45,796 nt of DNA from Ruminococcus sp. (GCA_021201755.1 JAJQEI010000051.1:1-45796), one strand, 5' to 3'; positions 18,166 through 27,815 are shown, counted from the stretch's first letter. Notes: generated by a model from the letters alone, not told the origin. Numbers and translations are program-made.

Positions 18166-18843
18166 TTATCCGAAAATACCGAAATTACCGTCTGCATCTT
18201 CGACGACGAGAATTTCTAAAGAGTCGAGAATGGTGATTTCGTTGCCGTCGGCGTCCTCACCTTTCATTACCATACAGATATCATAAATACCATTGGTATC
18301 TTCCTCTACTTCTGCAATGAAATCGTCTCCCAAATAATCTGCATAGGCATCTAAGTAGTCGCTAATAAAGTCGGTGTCTTCATCATAGTTGTCTGCCAAT
18401 GCTTCTTCCGCAGGGTCAAGTTGTAAACTCGTGATTGTGAAGTCCTCTGTGCCTGCATAGTCGATCAACGCTTGGTGATATTGCTCCAGTTCTGTTTCCA
18501 TGCCATAGCCATAGTCCTCTTGTAATTGTGCTTCCATAGCATCTAAGTAAGGACCATAAATCTGTTCCTGATATAGGTCATAATCTTGGTCGAGGATGGC
18601 AAAAAAATAAGTTTCGATTGTAGTTGCCATATCATCCGGCACTTTTTCACTGTTATAAATCAGCGTGTAATAGTTACTTTCCGTTTCGACCGCAGCTTCA
18701 TCGGTATATGTGGAGGTGGAGGAATCGTCGGAGTCTTCTGCGGCAGAGGTTTCGGCAGTATCTGTGTCACTGCATCCGACGAAAGACACCGTCAAGCAGC
18801 CGGCAAGTAACAGGGCATAGCAAGATTTCAAAAAAGCTTTCAT
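18166..18843 (-). CDS. Predicted acidic lipoprotein, unknown function
   Basis: A 225-residue protein with a lipoprotein signal: MKAFLKSCYALLLAGCLTVS, then SFVGCSD, with the lipobox Cys at about residue 24. An Asp/Ser/Thr-rich spacer leads into an acidic globular region full of Asp, Glu and Tyr. Length, composition and lack of catalytic motifs suggest a surface binding or structural role, but no family is recognised. It is followed by the zinc-ribbon gene 18 bases downstream. A second lipoprotein gene lies 36 bases upstream, and both share the SVGC/SFVGCSD start style, so they may function together. Confidence 0.7.
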   Translation of the reverse strand: MKAFLKSCYALLLAGCLTVSFVGCSDTDTAETSAAEDSDDSSTSTYTDEAAVETESNYYTLIYNSEKVPDDMATTIETYFFAILDQDYDLYQEQIYGPYLDAMEAQLQEDYGYGMETELEQYHQALIDYAGTEDFTITSLQLDPAEEALADNYDEDTDFISDYLDAYADYLGDDFIAEVEEDTNGIYDICMVMKGEDADGNEITILDSLEILVVEDADGNFGIFG

Positions 18844-18879
18844 AGGATATTCCTTTCGGGGGAGGGGCGCATTTGGCGG

Positions 18880-19560
18880 TTAAGCCAGCGTTTCTGTAGC
18901 GAAACCATTTTCCACTGCCCAAGTTTCGATTGTCGAACCGGCAGGGCATATGATGGTGCAGCTAAGGTTTTCACCGCTCTCGATGAGTCCCCAGCTGTCA
19001 TATTCTAAGGTGCTACTCTCCACGGTCAGTGTTGTCAGACTGACACAGGCGGTAAACGCTTCTTCCATGCAGGTTTCTATGGATGCAGGGAGCGTGATAC
19101 TCGTCAGCGATGTACAGCTTGCAAATGCAGCACGGCGCACCTCTGAAACTGTTTCCGGAATGGAAACGGTGGTCAGCGATGAGCAGTCCATAAAAGCACT
19201 TTCGCCAATGGTTGTCAGACCATTGGGCATCGTAATGCTAGTCAAATCGTAGTTCGCTTCAAAAGCGTGATCGGCGATTGCAGAAACCACATAGCCGTCC
19301 AAAGTGGAGGGCAGATTGACATCTGTTTCCGAGCTGGAATAGCCGGTGATGCTGATTGTGCCGTCCTCGTTCATGGTGTAGCTGTAGGTGTTGTCTGACG
19401 AAGCGACCGATTCAGTGGAATCAGCGACACTCGCTTGAGAGGCAGTGCTGTCTGCACTGGAGCTTACTGAAGAATCATCGCTGTCGGAGCATCCGACACT
19501 TAAAGTAAATGCGGCTGTGAGAAGTGCAGCCCAAAGGTTTTTTTTCCAAAAGTTTTTCAT
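18880..19560 (-). CDS. Lipoprotein with BspA-type leucine-rich repeats
   Basis: A protein of about 226 residues. Its signal ends in a lipobox (AAFTLSVGCSD, Cys near residue 24) and a Ser/Asp/Ala linker precedes BspA-type (LRR_5) repeats. Repeat units are visible as AFEANYDLTSITMPNGLTTI, AFMDCSSLTTVSIPETVSEV, AFASCTSLTSITLPASIETC and AFTACVSLTTLTVESSTLEY. Such repeats mediate binding to host or bacterial surfaces. I chose the second ATG (19560): GAAAGGA ends directly at the first ATG (19569) but is nine bases from the second. The function is surface adhesion or sensing by inference only. Confidence 0.8.
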   Translation of the reverse strand: MKNFWKKNLWAALLTAAFTLSVGCSDSDDSSVSSSADSTASQASVADSTESVASSDNTYSYTMNEDGTISITGYSSSETDVNLPSTLDGYVVSAIADHAFEANYDLTSITMPNGLTTIGESAFMDCSSLTTVSIPETVSEVRRAAFASCTSLTSITLPASIETCMEEAFTACVSLTTLTVESSTLEYDSWGLIESGENLSCTIICPAGSTIETWAVENGFATETLA

Positions 19561-19622
19561 CAGTCTCATTCCTTTCTTGCCGATAGAGTTCTATCGGGTC
19601 GGGGATTACTTTCTTTTTGTTT

Positions 19623-21443
19623 TTATTTTTTTCCACGCATTTTTGCACGTGTTTGGTTGCTTAAAATTTGTTTGCGTATTCGTAAAGATTTCGGTGTGAC
19701 TTCCAGAAGCTCGTCCTCTGCTAAAAATTCCAGACAATCTTCTAGACTTAAGTTTCGTGGAGGAATCAACCGTAGTGCGTCGTCGCTGCCGCTGGCACGA
19801 GTATTGGTCAGGTGTTTCCGTTTACATACGTTAACGACCAAATCTTCTGCTTTTGGCGATGCGCCAACGACCATTCCCTCATAGACTTGTGTGCCTGTGC
19901 CAATGAACAGTGCGCCACGTTCTTGTGCATTGTACAAGCCATAGGTGACCGCTTCGCCGGTTTCAAAGGAAATCAGCGAACCGCTGCTACGCTTTTGAAT
20001 ATCGCCCTTATATGGGGCATATTCCCGAAAGACGCTGCTCATAATACCATCGCCTTTGGTATCCGTTAAAAATTCGCTTTTATAGCCAAATAGTCCACGA
20101 GAGGGGATTAAAAAAGTCAATCTTGTTCTGCTGCCCTGCGGGTGCATATCCTGTAATTCTGCCTTTCGTGTACCCAATTTTTCCATGACAGCTCCGACGT
20201 ACGCTTCCGGCACGTCGATGGATAATTCTTCGATTGGTTCGTAGCGTTTGCCGTCTATTTCTTTATAGAGCACTCGTGGTGTAGAAACGCCTAGTTCATA
20301 GCCTTCTCGACGCATATTTTCAATTAAGATGGATAAATGCATTTCGCCACGTCCAGCCACACGGAATGCATCCGTGCTGTCGGTTTCCGTGACACGAAGT
20401 GATACATCATGGAGCAGCTCTCGCATCAGCCGATCCCGAAGCTGACGAGAAGTGACAAACTTTCCTTCTTTTCCAGCAAATGGACTGTCATTGACACTGA
20501 ACGTCATTTCTACCGTGGGTTCGCTGATTTTGGTAAAAGGAAGTGGTTCAAAACACTCTGGCGCACAGATTGTGTCACCAATAGAGATATTTTCAATACC
20601 GCTAATCCAGACGATATCGCCTACTGTAGCAGTTTCTGCCGGTACACGTTGGAGTCCCTGGATTTGAAGCAGAGATACGATTTTATTTTTACGTGCATTT
20701 TCCGGATCGTGGTAGTTGCCCAGCAGCACCTGTTGTCCCACTTCCAGTGTACCTCTTGTGATTCTGCCTACGCCAATCCGTCCTACATATTCGTTATAAT
20801 CAATGGAAGAAATCAGCATCTGTAACGGCTCGTCCGGCTCTCTCTGTGGCGGATTGATATAGGATATAATCGTATCAAATAGTGGTGTTAAATCTGTGCC
20901 TACTTCGTGTGCATTACAGCTTGCCGTTCCAGCTCTGCCAGAGCAGTAGAGAAAAGGCGTATTGTCCAGTTGTTCTTCGCTTGCGTCCAGATCCATGAGC
21001 AATTCCAGAACTTCATCTTCGATTTCATCCAGACGAGCGTCTGGACGGTCAATTTTATTGACCACAACAATAATTTTTAGGTTCATTTCCAAAGCTTTGG
21101 ATAGGACGAACCGTGTCTGTGGCATAGGACCTTCTGCTGCATCTACCAGCAATAACGCCCCATCTACCATGCTCAAAACACGTTCCACTTCGCCGCTGAA
21201 GTCAGCGTGTCCTGGGGTGTCAATAATGTTGATTTTGGTATCGTGATAGCGAACAGAAGTATTTTTGGCTAAAATGGTGATACCACGTTCCCGTTCTAAG
21301 TCGCCGGAGTCCATGACTCGTTCTGCCATAGCTTGGTTTTCCCGAAAGACACCACCTTGTTTTAGTATCTCGTCTACCAGTGTCGTTTTTCCGTGGTCAA
21401 CGTGGGCAATAATCGCCACATTTCTTAAGTCTTCTCGTACCAT
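19623..21443 (-). CDS. typA: Ribosome-associated GTPase TypA/BipA
   Basis: A translational GTPase of about 606 residues that acts in ribosome assembly and stress adaptation. The P-loop is [14 protein letters not shown], switch II is [16 protein letters not shown], and the guanine-specificity motif is [10 protein letters not shown]. Elongation-factor-like domains and the BipA-specific C-terminal domain ([36 protein letters not shown]) follow. Two starts are possible: GTG 21449 and ATG 21443. AAGGAG is 4 and 10 bases upstream of them respectively, which favours ATG. It is complete and free of lesions. Confidence 0.95.
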   Translation of the reverse strand: MVREDLRNVAIIAHVDHGKTTLVDEILKQGGVFRENQAMAERVMDSGDLERERGITILAKNTSVRYHDTKINIIDTPGHADFSGEVERVLSMVDGALLLVDAAEGPMPQTRFVLSKALEMNLKIIVVVNKIDRPDARLDEIEDEVLELLMDLDASEEQLDNTPFLYCSGRAGTASCNAHEVGTDLTPLFDTIISYINPPQREPDEPLQMLISSIDYNEYVGRIGVGRITRGTLEVGQQVLLGNYHDPENARKNKIVSLLQIQGLQRVPAETATVGDIVWISGIENISIGDTICAPECFEPLPFTKISEPTVEMTFSVNDSPFAGKEGKFVTSRQLRDRLMRELLHDVSLRVTETDSTDAFRVAGRGEMHLSILIENMRREGYELGVSTPRVLYKEIDGKRYEPIEELSIDVPEAYVGAVMEKLGTRKAELQDMHPQGSRTRLTFLIPSRGLFGYKSEFLTDTKGDGIMSSVFREYAPYKGDIQKRSSGSLISFETGEAVTYGLYNAQERGALFIGTGTQVYEGMVVGASPKAEDLVVNVCKRKHLTNTRASGSDDALRLIPPRNLSLEDCLEFLAEDELLEVTPKSLRIRKQILSNQTRAKMRGKK

Positions 21444-21529
21444 TTTCACAATGCTCCTTTATGCATTTTCGTTATATTTTTCCGCAGCATATATGAGAAA
21501 TATGCGACAGCACGTTTTGATTGTCACTT

Positions 21530-21570
21530 ATGAAAAAACAGGTAAACTCCCGATGAAGTCTACCTGTTTG
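21530..21570 (-). terminator. Terminator downstream of the tRNA-Tyr/tRNA-Thr genes
   Basis: On the minus strand AACAGGTA pairs with TACCTGTT across a loop of 16-17 bases and is followed by Ts. It sits immediately past tRNA-Tyr. Confidence 0.75.
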
Positions 21571-21571
21571 G

Positions 21572-21658
21572 TGGTGGGAGAGGATGGATTCGAACCATCG
21601 AAGCAAGAAGCAACAGATTTACAGTCTGCCCCCTTTGGCCACTCGGGAACTCTCCCAC
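21572..21658 (-). tRNA. tRNA-Tyr (GTA)
   Basis: A class II tRNA with a long variable arm and encoded CCA (87 bases). The acceptor stem GTGGGAG pairs with CTCCCAC. The anticodon loop is CTGTAAA (anticodon GTA) within the stem ACAGA...TCTGT, and the T-arm reads GGTTCGAATCC. It is co-oriented with tRNA-Thr, 28 bases apart. Confidence 0.95.
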
Positions 21659-21686
21659 ATAACACATATATGTTGTAGAAAAAATA

Positions 21687-21762
21687 TGGAGCTGGTGGAC
21701 GGACTTGAACCCCCGACCTGCTGATTACAAATCAGCTGCTCTACCAACTGAGCTACACCAGC
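21687..21762 (-). tRNA. tRNA-Thr (TGT)
   Basis: A 76-base cloverleaf with encoded CCA. The acceptor GCTGGTG pairs with CACCAGC. The anticodon stem-loop CTGATTTGTAATCAG contains TGT, and the T-arm is GGGGGTTCAAGTCC. It would be transcribed before tRNA-Tyr. Confidence 0.95.
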
Positions 21763-21980
21763 ATCATGCAAAATCACCTTTGTTTTTTACGAGTCATGCA
21801 CTGCAACATTTATTATTATATCACAGTTTTTTTGAATGTCAAGCGAAAAATATAGAATTTTTGATTTTTTAGGTTTGGAATATTAAAGCAAAAGAAAATA
21901 ACGTACAAATTTTTATTATAAAAGGAAAACAAATGTGAAACCTTAAAATTTCAAGAGTAAGTACCCACATACATGACAAA

Positions 21981-22004
21981 ATCGCCCTCCAGCCAGAGGG
22001 CGAT
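21981..22004 (-). terminator. Terminator after radA
   Basis: ATCGCCCTC and GAGGGCGAT arms with a six-base loop, followed on the minus strand by a short T-stretch. It lies seven bases beyond the radA stop. Confidence 0.65.
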
Positions 22005-22010
22005 GTATGT

Positions 22011-23414
22011 TTAGTCTGTTTTCGTTTCTTTTGTTTGCGTGTCTTTTTGTAGCACCGAGAATGCCTGTCGCAAGTTTCGCACGCCTGCAATACGAATCTG
22101 ATAGGTGCTACCTTTCAGTTCCTGTAAACAGGATTGCGGCACAATACATCGAGTAAATCCCATGCGTTCTGCCTCTAGGACACGTCGCCGGATATGAGAA
22201 ATGCCACGAACTTCGCCGCCCAGACCCACTTCGCCAAAGGCGGTTGTCGTAGGAGAAATCGGTTTATCCACCAAGGAGGAGAACAAACAGAGTGCCACTG
22301 CCAAATCGCCGGCAGGCTCGTCCAGTGAAAAGCCTCCTACCACGTTCAAATAGACGTCCAGTGTGCCATAGAATAGCCCTAAATGTTTTTCCAGTACGGC
22401 AATCAAAATAATCATACGACTGTAATCGAAGCCTTGTGTTTGTCGTCGTGGTGCAGAAAAGCCACTTTTTGTGGCGAGAACTTGAATCTCCGCCAGAATC
22501 GGACGAGATCCTTCCATCATACAGGTGACACAAGTGCCAGAGACGTTTTGTGGTCTGCCGTCCAGCAGCATTGCCGATGGGTTTGGGACTTCTTTCAAGC
22601 CGTTGTCCTGCATTTCAAACACACCGATTTCGTTGGTAGAACCATAACGATTTTTCACAGCACGAAGAATACGATAGGACATATTCCGTTCTCCTTCAAA
22701 GTGCAGCACTGCATCTACAATGTGTTCCATGACCTTTGGACCAGCGATTGCGCCGTCTTTGTTGACGTGTCCCACAATCCAAATGGGAATATCCAGCTGC
22801 TTTGCCGTCTGCATGAATAAGTTGGTACACTCTCGTACTTGTGTTAAACTTCCAGGACTAGAAGAAATTTCTTCCATTTGCATTGTCTGAATGGAGTCAA
22901 TGATAACAATATCCGGTCGGTTGACAGCAAGTGTATCACAGATACTCTGGGCATCAGTGACTGTCAATACCCACAAATTTTCTGTGTTCACTTGAAGTCG
23001 CTTTGCACGGATTTTGATTTGCTTGGCGGATTCCTCACCGGAGACATAGAGTACCTGATGTGATTTCCCAAAATATTGGCAGATCTGCAACAGCAGTGTG
23101 GATTTTCCAATACCCGGTTCGCCACCCAGCAGTACAATAGAACCCTTTACCAGACCGCCGCCCAGTACCCGATCCAGTTCTCCCACGCCTGTTTGATAGC
23201 GTACGTCGTGCGTGGTGTCGATATCACGCAGTGCTGTAATCTGATTGGATAGATCGACTGGATTTCGCTGTGCGTTTCCACACCGGTTGCCAGTGGGCAG
23301 GGGAATATCTTCTTCTAGTGTATTCCATGCACCACAGGATGGACATTTTCCATTCCATTTTGCACTCTCATAGCCACAGTCAGTGCAGCGATAAATCGTC
23401 TTTGATTTTGGCAT
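22011..23414 (-). CDS. radA: DNA repair protein RadA
   Basis: A 467-residue RecA-related branch-migration helicase acting in recombinational repair. It has the N-terminal zinc finger (YRCTDCGYESAKWNGKCPSC), Walker A in LLGGEPGIGKSTLLLQ, the RadA-specific KNRYG motif (AVKNRYGSTNEIGVF), and a C-terminal Lon-like domain (DVYLNVVGGFSLDEPAGDLA). Length is normal for the family. It starts three bases after the aspS stop, so hisS-aspS-radA form one operon with no internal promoter visible. Confidence 0.95.
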   Translation of the reverse strand: MPKSKTIYRCTDCGYESAKWNGKCPSCGAWNTLEEDIPLPTGNRCGNAQRNPVDLSNQITALRDIDTTHDVRYQTGVGELDRVLGGGLVKGSIVLLGGEPGIGKSTLLLQICQYFGKSHQVLYVSGEESAKQIKIRAKRLQVNTENLWVLTVTDAQSICDTLAVNRPDIVIIDSIQTMQMEEISSSPGSLTQVRECTNLFMQTAKQLDIPIWIVGHVNKDGAIAGPKVMEHIVDAVLHFEGERNMSYRILRAVKNRYGSTNEIGVFEMQDNGLKEVPNPSAMLLDGRPQNVSGTCVTCMMEGSRPILAEIQVLATKSGFSAPRRQTQGFDYSRMIILIAVLEKHLGLFYGTLDVYLNVVGGFSLDEPAGDLAVALCLFSSLVDKPISPTTTAFGEVGLGGEVRGISHIRRRVLEAERMGFTRCIVPQSCLQELKGSTYQIRIAGVRNLRQAFSVLQKDTQTKETKTD

Positions 23415-23417
23415 GGC

Positions 23418-25202
23418 TTATGCTTCTTTAGTGTCGTTTGGCTTTATCTGAATGCCCAGAACGTCCAGGCTTTCTGTATCCACTGGCGATGGACAAGCAC
23501 TCATGAGCTCGCTGGCGTTTTGTACTTTCGGGAAAGCGATGACATCCCGCAGACTCTCCGCCTCCAACAGTACCATTGCCAGTCGATCCAAACCAATTCC
23601 CAAACCACCATGAGGTGGTGCGCCGTAGTGATATGCTTCTACTAAGAAACCGAATTTTGCTTCAATTTCTTCTTCTGTCATGCCTAGCGCATGAAACATT
23701 CGCTCTTGTAGCTCATAATCTGTGATACGCATAGAACCGGAAGAAAGTTCTGTGCCATTGAGTACTAAGTCAAATGCCTTTGCAGTAACTTTTTCAGGGT
23801 TACTGTCTAAATAAGGCAAGCATTCGTCAGACGGCTGTGTAAATGGGTGGTGTATGGCTACCCAAGATTCGTTCTCGTCGTCCCATTCAAAAAATGGGAA
23901 CTGGGTAATCCACAAAAAGTTCCACTGTCCTGTCGGAATCAAATCGAGTTTTCGTGCCACCTCCAGACGCAGTGCGCCGAGTGTTGGAAGTGTCACCTTA
24001 TTTTTGTCTGCCACGATAAGAACCACGTCGCCTTGTGTACAGCCTAAAAATTCCAGAATCTCTGTCAGTTTTCCCTCAGGTAGGAATTTCATAAAAGAAC
24101 AATTCGGCTTTTCGTCGTTCCAGCGAATAAATGCCAAACCCTTTGCACTGATGCCCTTTACCTTCTCTGTTAGCTTGTCGATTTCTTTTCGGGTAAGCGT
24201 TTTTGCTGCCTGTTTTGCTACAATCGCACGGACGCTGCCGCCTTGATTCAGTGCATTCTGAAATACCATAAAGTTCACGTCTTTGACGATTTCAGATAAG
24301 TCTTGCAGTTCCATGCCAAAGCGTGTATCCGGCTTATCCGATCCATAGCGGTTCATTGCCTCTTCATAGGTCATGCGTGGAATTGGTAGCGATAAATCTT
24401 TTTGCAAAACCGTCCGAAATAGGTGTTGTACGAATCCTTCTGTCATGGTGAGCAAGTCGTTCACGTCAACGAAAGACATTTCTAGGTCAATTTGTGTAAA
24501 CTCCGGCTGCCGGTCAGCTCTCAAGTCCTCGTCACGAAAACATCGTGCAATTTGAATATATCGATCCATACCAGACACCATCAAAAGCTGTTTATAAATT
24601 TGAGGTGATTGTGGGAGTGCATAAAAGCTACCGTTGTGGATTCGAGAAGGAATGAGATAATCTCTTGCACCTTCCGGTGTGGACTTCATCATCATAGGAG
24701 TTTCGATTTCAATAAATCCGCTGGCATAGAAATATTCCCGTGCTGCTGCGGCGATTTTATGCCGCATGATGAGATTTTGTTGTAGTGGCGCACGGCGTAG
24801 GTCTAAATAGCGATATTTGAGACGCAGTTCTTCGTTGGTTTTGGTTTCGTCCGTGATAGCAAAAGGTGGTGTTTGAGCCTTAGAGAGAATTCGCAATTCT
24901 TCTACAATGATTTCCACATTACCGGTTTTCATATCTTTATTGACGCTGGAACGCTGCGTTACAGTTCCCTTTGTCATGAGGACATACTCGCTGTGACAGC
25001 TTGACGCCTTTTCAAAAATCGTCCGATCTGTCTGATCGTTGAAAGCCAATTGTACGATTCCCGTTCGGTCACGCAAGTCAATAAAAATCAAGTTTCCGAG
25101 GTTTCGTACCTTTTGAACAAAGCCACCGACGACGACAGTTTCTCCCACGTTTGTTACCTCGCCGCAATAGCAGGTGCGCCGCATTTCTCCCATTAGCTCC
25201 AT
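23418..25202 (-). CDS. aspS: Aspartyl-tRNA synthetase
   Basis: A 594-residue class II synthetase charging tRNA-Asp. The N-terminal OB-fold anticodon domain (VGGFVQKVRNLGNLIFIDLRDRTG), motif 2 (RCFRDEDLRADRQPEFTQID) and motif 3 (HGGLGIGLDRLAMVLL) are all present, with the bacterial GAD insertion between motifs 2 and 3. The start overlaps the hisS stop as TAATG, showing tight coupling. Whether it also charges tRNA-Asn cannot be told from this window. Confidence 0.96.
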   Translation of the reverse strand: MELMGEMRRTCYCGEVTNVGETVVVGGFVQKVRNLGNLIFIDLRDRTGIVQLAFNDQTDRTIFEKASSCHSEYVLMTKGTVTQRSSVNKDMKTGNVEIIVEELRILSKAQTPPFAITDETKTNEELRLKYRYLDLRRAPLQQNLIMRHKIAAAAREYFYASGFIEIETPMMMKSTPEGARDYLIPSRIHNGSFYALPQSPQIYKQLLMVSGMDRYIQIARCFRDEDLRADRQPEFTQIDLEMSFVDVNDLLTMTEGFVQHLFRTVLQKDLSLPIPRMTYEEAMNRYGSDKPDTRFGMELQDLSEIVKDVNFMVFQNALNQGGSVRAIVAKQAAKTLTRKEIDKLTEKVKGISAKGLAFIRWNDEKPNCSFMKFLPEGKLTEILEFLGCTQGDVVLIVADKNKVTLPTLGALRLEVARKLDLIPTGQWNFLWITQFPFFEWDDENESWVAIHHPFTQPSDECLPYLDSNPEKVTAKAFDLVLNGTELSSGSMRITDYELQERMFHALGMTEEEIEAKFGFLVEAYHYGAPPHGGLGIGLDRLAMVLLEAESLRDVIAFPKVQNASELMSACPSPVDTESLDVLGIQIKPNDTKEA

Positions 25203-26518
25203 TATTTTAACTCCTTTTCCATATCATCAACAACATCTTGGAACATATACTGTATTGCCAAGTCATCGAATTTCTCAATAAAGTTTTTGTCCAGCTGCAT
25301 TGGGATTTCTTCTCCAGTTTCCATATTTTTCAAATTTGCCTGTTTGGTTTGAAGCTCGTTTTCGCCGATTACCATGACGAAAGTTGCACCAATTTTGTTA
25401 GCATATTTCATCTGTGCTTTTAGGCTACGGTGCATGAGATCATATTCCACTTTGTAGCCGATTTTTCGTAATGCGCTTGCAAGCTGCATGGTAAGTATGA
25501 TTGCATCGGGTTCCATGGGTGCCAAAAATAAATCGCAGGGTTTCGGCTTTTCAAATTCGCAGTCCTGATTTTCCATGGTCATAACCAGGCGCTCCAGTCC
25601 CAGTGCAAAGCCCATTGCCGGCATGGGTTTTCCACCTAATTCCGCAATCAATCCGTCATATCTGCCTCCGGCACAAACCGTAGCTTGCGCTCCAATATCC
25701 GAGCTAATGAATTCAAATACGGTTTTGGTGTAATAGTCCAGTCCACGAACAATTTTCGGATCTACCATGAAATCGATATTCATGATTTTCAAGTATTCTT
25801 GTAATTTTGTAAAGTGTGTCTGACAGTCTGTACAAAGATAATCTGTAATCAGCGGTGCATCTTTTGCAATTTCCGAACAAATCGGACTCTTACAGTCCAA
25901 CAGCCGCATAGGATTTTTTTCGAGTCTTGTCTGACAAGTTTCACACAGCGTTTCTCGATGTGGCGTAAAGTACGCTATCAGTGCTTCGTGATAGTCTTTT
26001 CGACAAGAGGGGCAACCGATAGAGTTCAGATGGAGGACGATATTTTTCAGTCCTACACGGTCGAGAATGGCTTTCGCTAGGACAATGATGTCAGCATCTG
26101 ATTCCGGTCCTGCACTTCCCGCCATTTCTACGCCAAATTGGTGAAATTCCCTCAGGCGTCCGGCTTGCGGTCGCTCATGACGGAAACAAGATAAAATATA
26201 ATATGCTTTCTGAGGGAGTGCGTCGTTCAATAAGCCGTTTTGAATCATCGATCGGATTGTACCAGCCGTACCTTCCGGACGGAGGGTAAATTCTGTTTCA
26301 CATGCTTTGACGGTGTACATCTCCTTTTGCACGACATCAGTTGTTTCACCGACAGAACGAAGAAATAAATCAGTCTGTTCAAATGTGGGAATACGCATTT
26401 CTTGAAAGCCGAATGTCTCGGCAGTTTCTCGTGCAAGGCGTTCTACAGTATGCCATTTGTAAATATTCTTTGGCGTAATATCTTCTGTACCTTGTGGCCG
26501 TGTGATTTTAATTGCCAT
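25202..26518 (-). CDS. hisS: Histidyl-tRNA synthetase
   Basis: A 438-residue class II synthetase. It begins MAIKITRPQGTEDITPKN. Motif 2 is SCFRHERPQAGRLREFHQFG, the histidine-binding signatures are LDYYTKTVFEF and CAGGRYDGLI, and motif 3 is AMGFALGLERLV. I chose ATG 26518 rather than a longer reading to 26626: the family start matches here, AGGTGG lies upstream, and the longer reading would run through the promoter. No T-box leader is visible; the 5' leader is only about 75 bases. First gene of hisS-aspS-radA. Confidence 0.95.
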   Translation of the reverse strand: MAIKITRPQGTEDITPKNIYKWHTVERLARETAETFGFQEMRIPTFEQTDLFLRSVGETTDVVQKEMYTVKACETEFTLRPEGTAGTIRSMIQNGLLNDALPQKAYYILSCFRHERPQAGRLREFHQFGVEMAGSAGPESDADIIVLAKAILDRVGLKNIVLHLNSIGCPSCRKDYHEALIAYFTPHRETLCETCQTRLEKNPMRLLDCKSPICSEIAKDAPLITDYLCTDCQTHFTKLQEYLKIMNIDFMVDPKIVRGLDYYTKTVFEFISSDIGAQATVCAGGRYDGLIAELGGKPMPAMGFALGLERLVMTMENQDCEFEKPKPCDLFLAPMEPDAIILTMQLASALRKIGYKVEYDLMHRSLKAQMKYANKIGATFVMVIGENELQTKQANLKNMETGEEIPMQLDKNFIEKFDDLAIQYMFQDVVDDMEKELK

Positions 26519-26597
26519 GGAGTAAAAATCCACCTTTCCATGTTGAAATTGAAGTAAAAGGGAACGATACCTTATCTCAATCGTATAATCGTGTAAC

Positions 26598-26626
26598 AGT
26601 ATAGCATAATTTTCAAAAAAAGTCAA
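26598..26626 (-). promoter_or_regulatory. Promoter of the hisS-aspS-radA operon
   Basis: TTGACT (26621-26626) and TATACT (26598-26603) with a 17-base spacer on the minus strand. The rest of the 345-base gap between hisS and the next gene is AT-rich and shows no other feature I can support. Confidence 0.8.
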
Positions 26627-26863
26627 GCATTTCTCACGAAAATCAATTTCTATAATTTCCTATCTAATTTTACTTTTTTCTATCAAAAAGAATTTTTAAA
26701 AAATATTATATTTTTTAATGACTTACAATATGACGAGAACAAATTTAAATGTGCGATTTTATCTTTATTATACAATCACAAATCATATAATAATTAAAAA
26801 ACACCAGCATTATTTTGGAGTCAAATGCATAGTGCTTTTATGTTTGAAATTTGTAATCATCGT

Positions 26864-27064
26864 TTATTTTCCACTCATGATATCCGCAATGATGTCTAAA
26901 ACTTTATCATGACATCCACCACAACCTGTGGAACAGGAGGTGATTTCTTGTACTTTTTGGAAAGCGGCCTCTACTTCTCCAAGGCTTTTTGCCTGATACA
27001 TTGCACCTTCAATATCTGCATAGGAAACACTCATACAATGACATACTTCGTAATTTTCCTTCAT
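26864..27064 (-). CDS. BFD-like [2Fe-2S]-binding small protein
   Basis: A 66-residue protein with the cysteine pattern of the bacterioferritin-associated ferredoxin domain: CHC near the N-terminus (YEVCHCMSVSYADIE), then CSTGCGGC. These four ligand positions (C-x-C and C-x4-C-GG-C type spacing) hold a [2Fe-2S] cluster in the family. Stand-alone versions occur widely in anaerobes and may serve in iron release or as electron carriers. GGAGGTGG precedes the ATG, an excellent ribosome site, and the gene has a perfect promoter about 120 bases upstream. It is a single-gene transcript facing away from the integrase island. Confidence 0.85.
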   Translation of the reverse strand: MKENYEVCHCMSVSYADIEGAMYQAKSLGEVEAAFQKVQEITSCSTGCGGCHDKVLDIIADIMSGK

Positions 27065-27185
27065 TTTTCCACCTCCTTTCTCATCAAGAAACTAGAATTG
27101 AAAGAATGCTCTTATATTTTTTACACCTGTTTTCTTTTTTAGGCTCAATCTTTTATCTTGTTTCTTGATTTTATATTTCTAATAT

Positions 27186-27214
27186 ATTATACCAAAACTG
27201 ATATCGTTTGTCAA
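27186..27214 (-). promoter_or_regulatory. Perfect sigma-A promoter for the BFD-like gene
   Basis: On the minus strand TTGACA (27209-27214), 17-base spacer, TATAAT (27186-27191). The spacer contains ACGATATC, but no convincing iron-regulator box. Confidence 0.85.
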
Positions 27215-27234
27215 CAAAGATTTCTATCATCTGT

Positions 27235-27372
27235 ATGGCAACAGCATTTGCTTTTGAGGGAAGATTCAAGAGCAACCCGAAATATCAAGCCTACTTGTGG
27301 AACTTACGCACAAGCGAGTTTTTGACAGTCAATTTCTGTCATTTCGAGGATAAGGCTCTTTTTGGTTGGTGA
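27235..27372 (+). other. Possible gene remnant (46 codons)
   Basis: An ATG-to-TGA reading of 45 residues (MATAFAFEGRFKSNPKYQAY...). It has protein-like composition but no good ribosome site and overlaps the end of the XRE pseudogene on the other strand. It may be the residue of an accessory-element protein. I do not recognise it, and chance is a real alternative. Confidence 0.2.
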
Positions 27373-27565
27373 TGCCAAGGAGATAGTCCACACTGGTATC
27401 ATAGTAATCAGCAAGAAAAATCAAAGATTCCAGTGGGATTTCTGTAGTATGGGACTCATATCGAGAATATGTCTACTGTGAACAGCCCAGAAATTTCGCC
27501 ATTTCCGTCTGAGACATATCGTTATCCTCTCGTAAATTCCGTAATCGCAACTTCAACAAAATCAT
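27329..27565 (-). pseudogene. XRE-family HTH regulator, broken by TAG
   Basis: A short Cro/C1-type regulator lying on the minus strand. It reads MILLKLRLRNLREDNDMSQT, EMAKFLGCSQ, then TAG (27473-27475), then TYSRYESHTTEIPLESLIFL and ADYYDTSVDYLLGITNQKEP. This is the standard XRE domain, LRxLREDxxxSQxxxAxxLxxSQQTYSRYE, and the stop sits at the second Gln of SQQTYSRYE (CAG to TAG). Repaired, it would be about 78 residues. Because each half is short, gene callers may miss it. It diverges from the integrase and was probably the control gene of this island; the helix-turn-helix is cut in its recognition helix, so it should be inactive. Confidence 0.85.
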
Positions 27566-27712
27566 CTCTGCATTTTTGGTGATATTATTATAGCATATTC
27601 AGAACATGAGTGCTTATTTTTACTCAGAAAACGAGTGATACGCTATATAAAACAACAGTCATTCTCTCTGCAAATAAAAAGCCCTACGTTTTCAATGAGC
27701 GAAATCGTAGAG

Positions 27713-27734
27713 TAGTTCCTTTTACGAAAAATCG
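27713..27734. repeat. 22-bp inverted repeat, left copy
   Basis: Exact reverse complement of 29020-29041; the core is CCTTTTACGAAAAATCG. The pair flanks the recombinase gene. The sequence AAATCGTAG occurs twice in direct orientation around this copy. A TATAAT at 27738-27743 lies just inside. The 27566-27906 gap holds this repeat, the minus-strand promoter, the 12-bp dyad and nothing else I can support. Confidence 0.9.
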
Positions 27735-27786
27735 TAGTATAATAAGAATGAAACGCACAACAAAGTGTACAATTTTCATTAAATTT

Positions 27787-27815
27787 AATATAACATATCT
27801 TGCAGGGTTTGTCAA
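27787..27815 (-). promoter_or_regulatory. Outward-facing promoter inside the integrase segment
   Basis: TTGACA (27810-27815), 17-base spacer, TATATT (27787-27792) on the minus strand. In the present orientation it reads out past the left repeat towards the XRE gene. The -35 box lies in one arm of a 12-bp dyad. Confidence 0.7.

Noticed and set aside
26519..26597. T-box riboswitch upstream of hisS
   Set aside because: The promoter lies only about 75 bases from the start codon, leaving no room, and no T-box sequence or terminator is visible.
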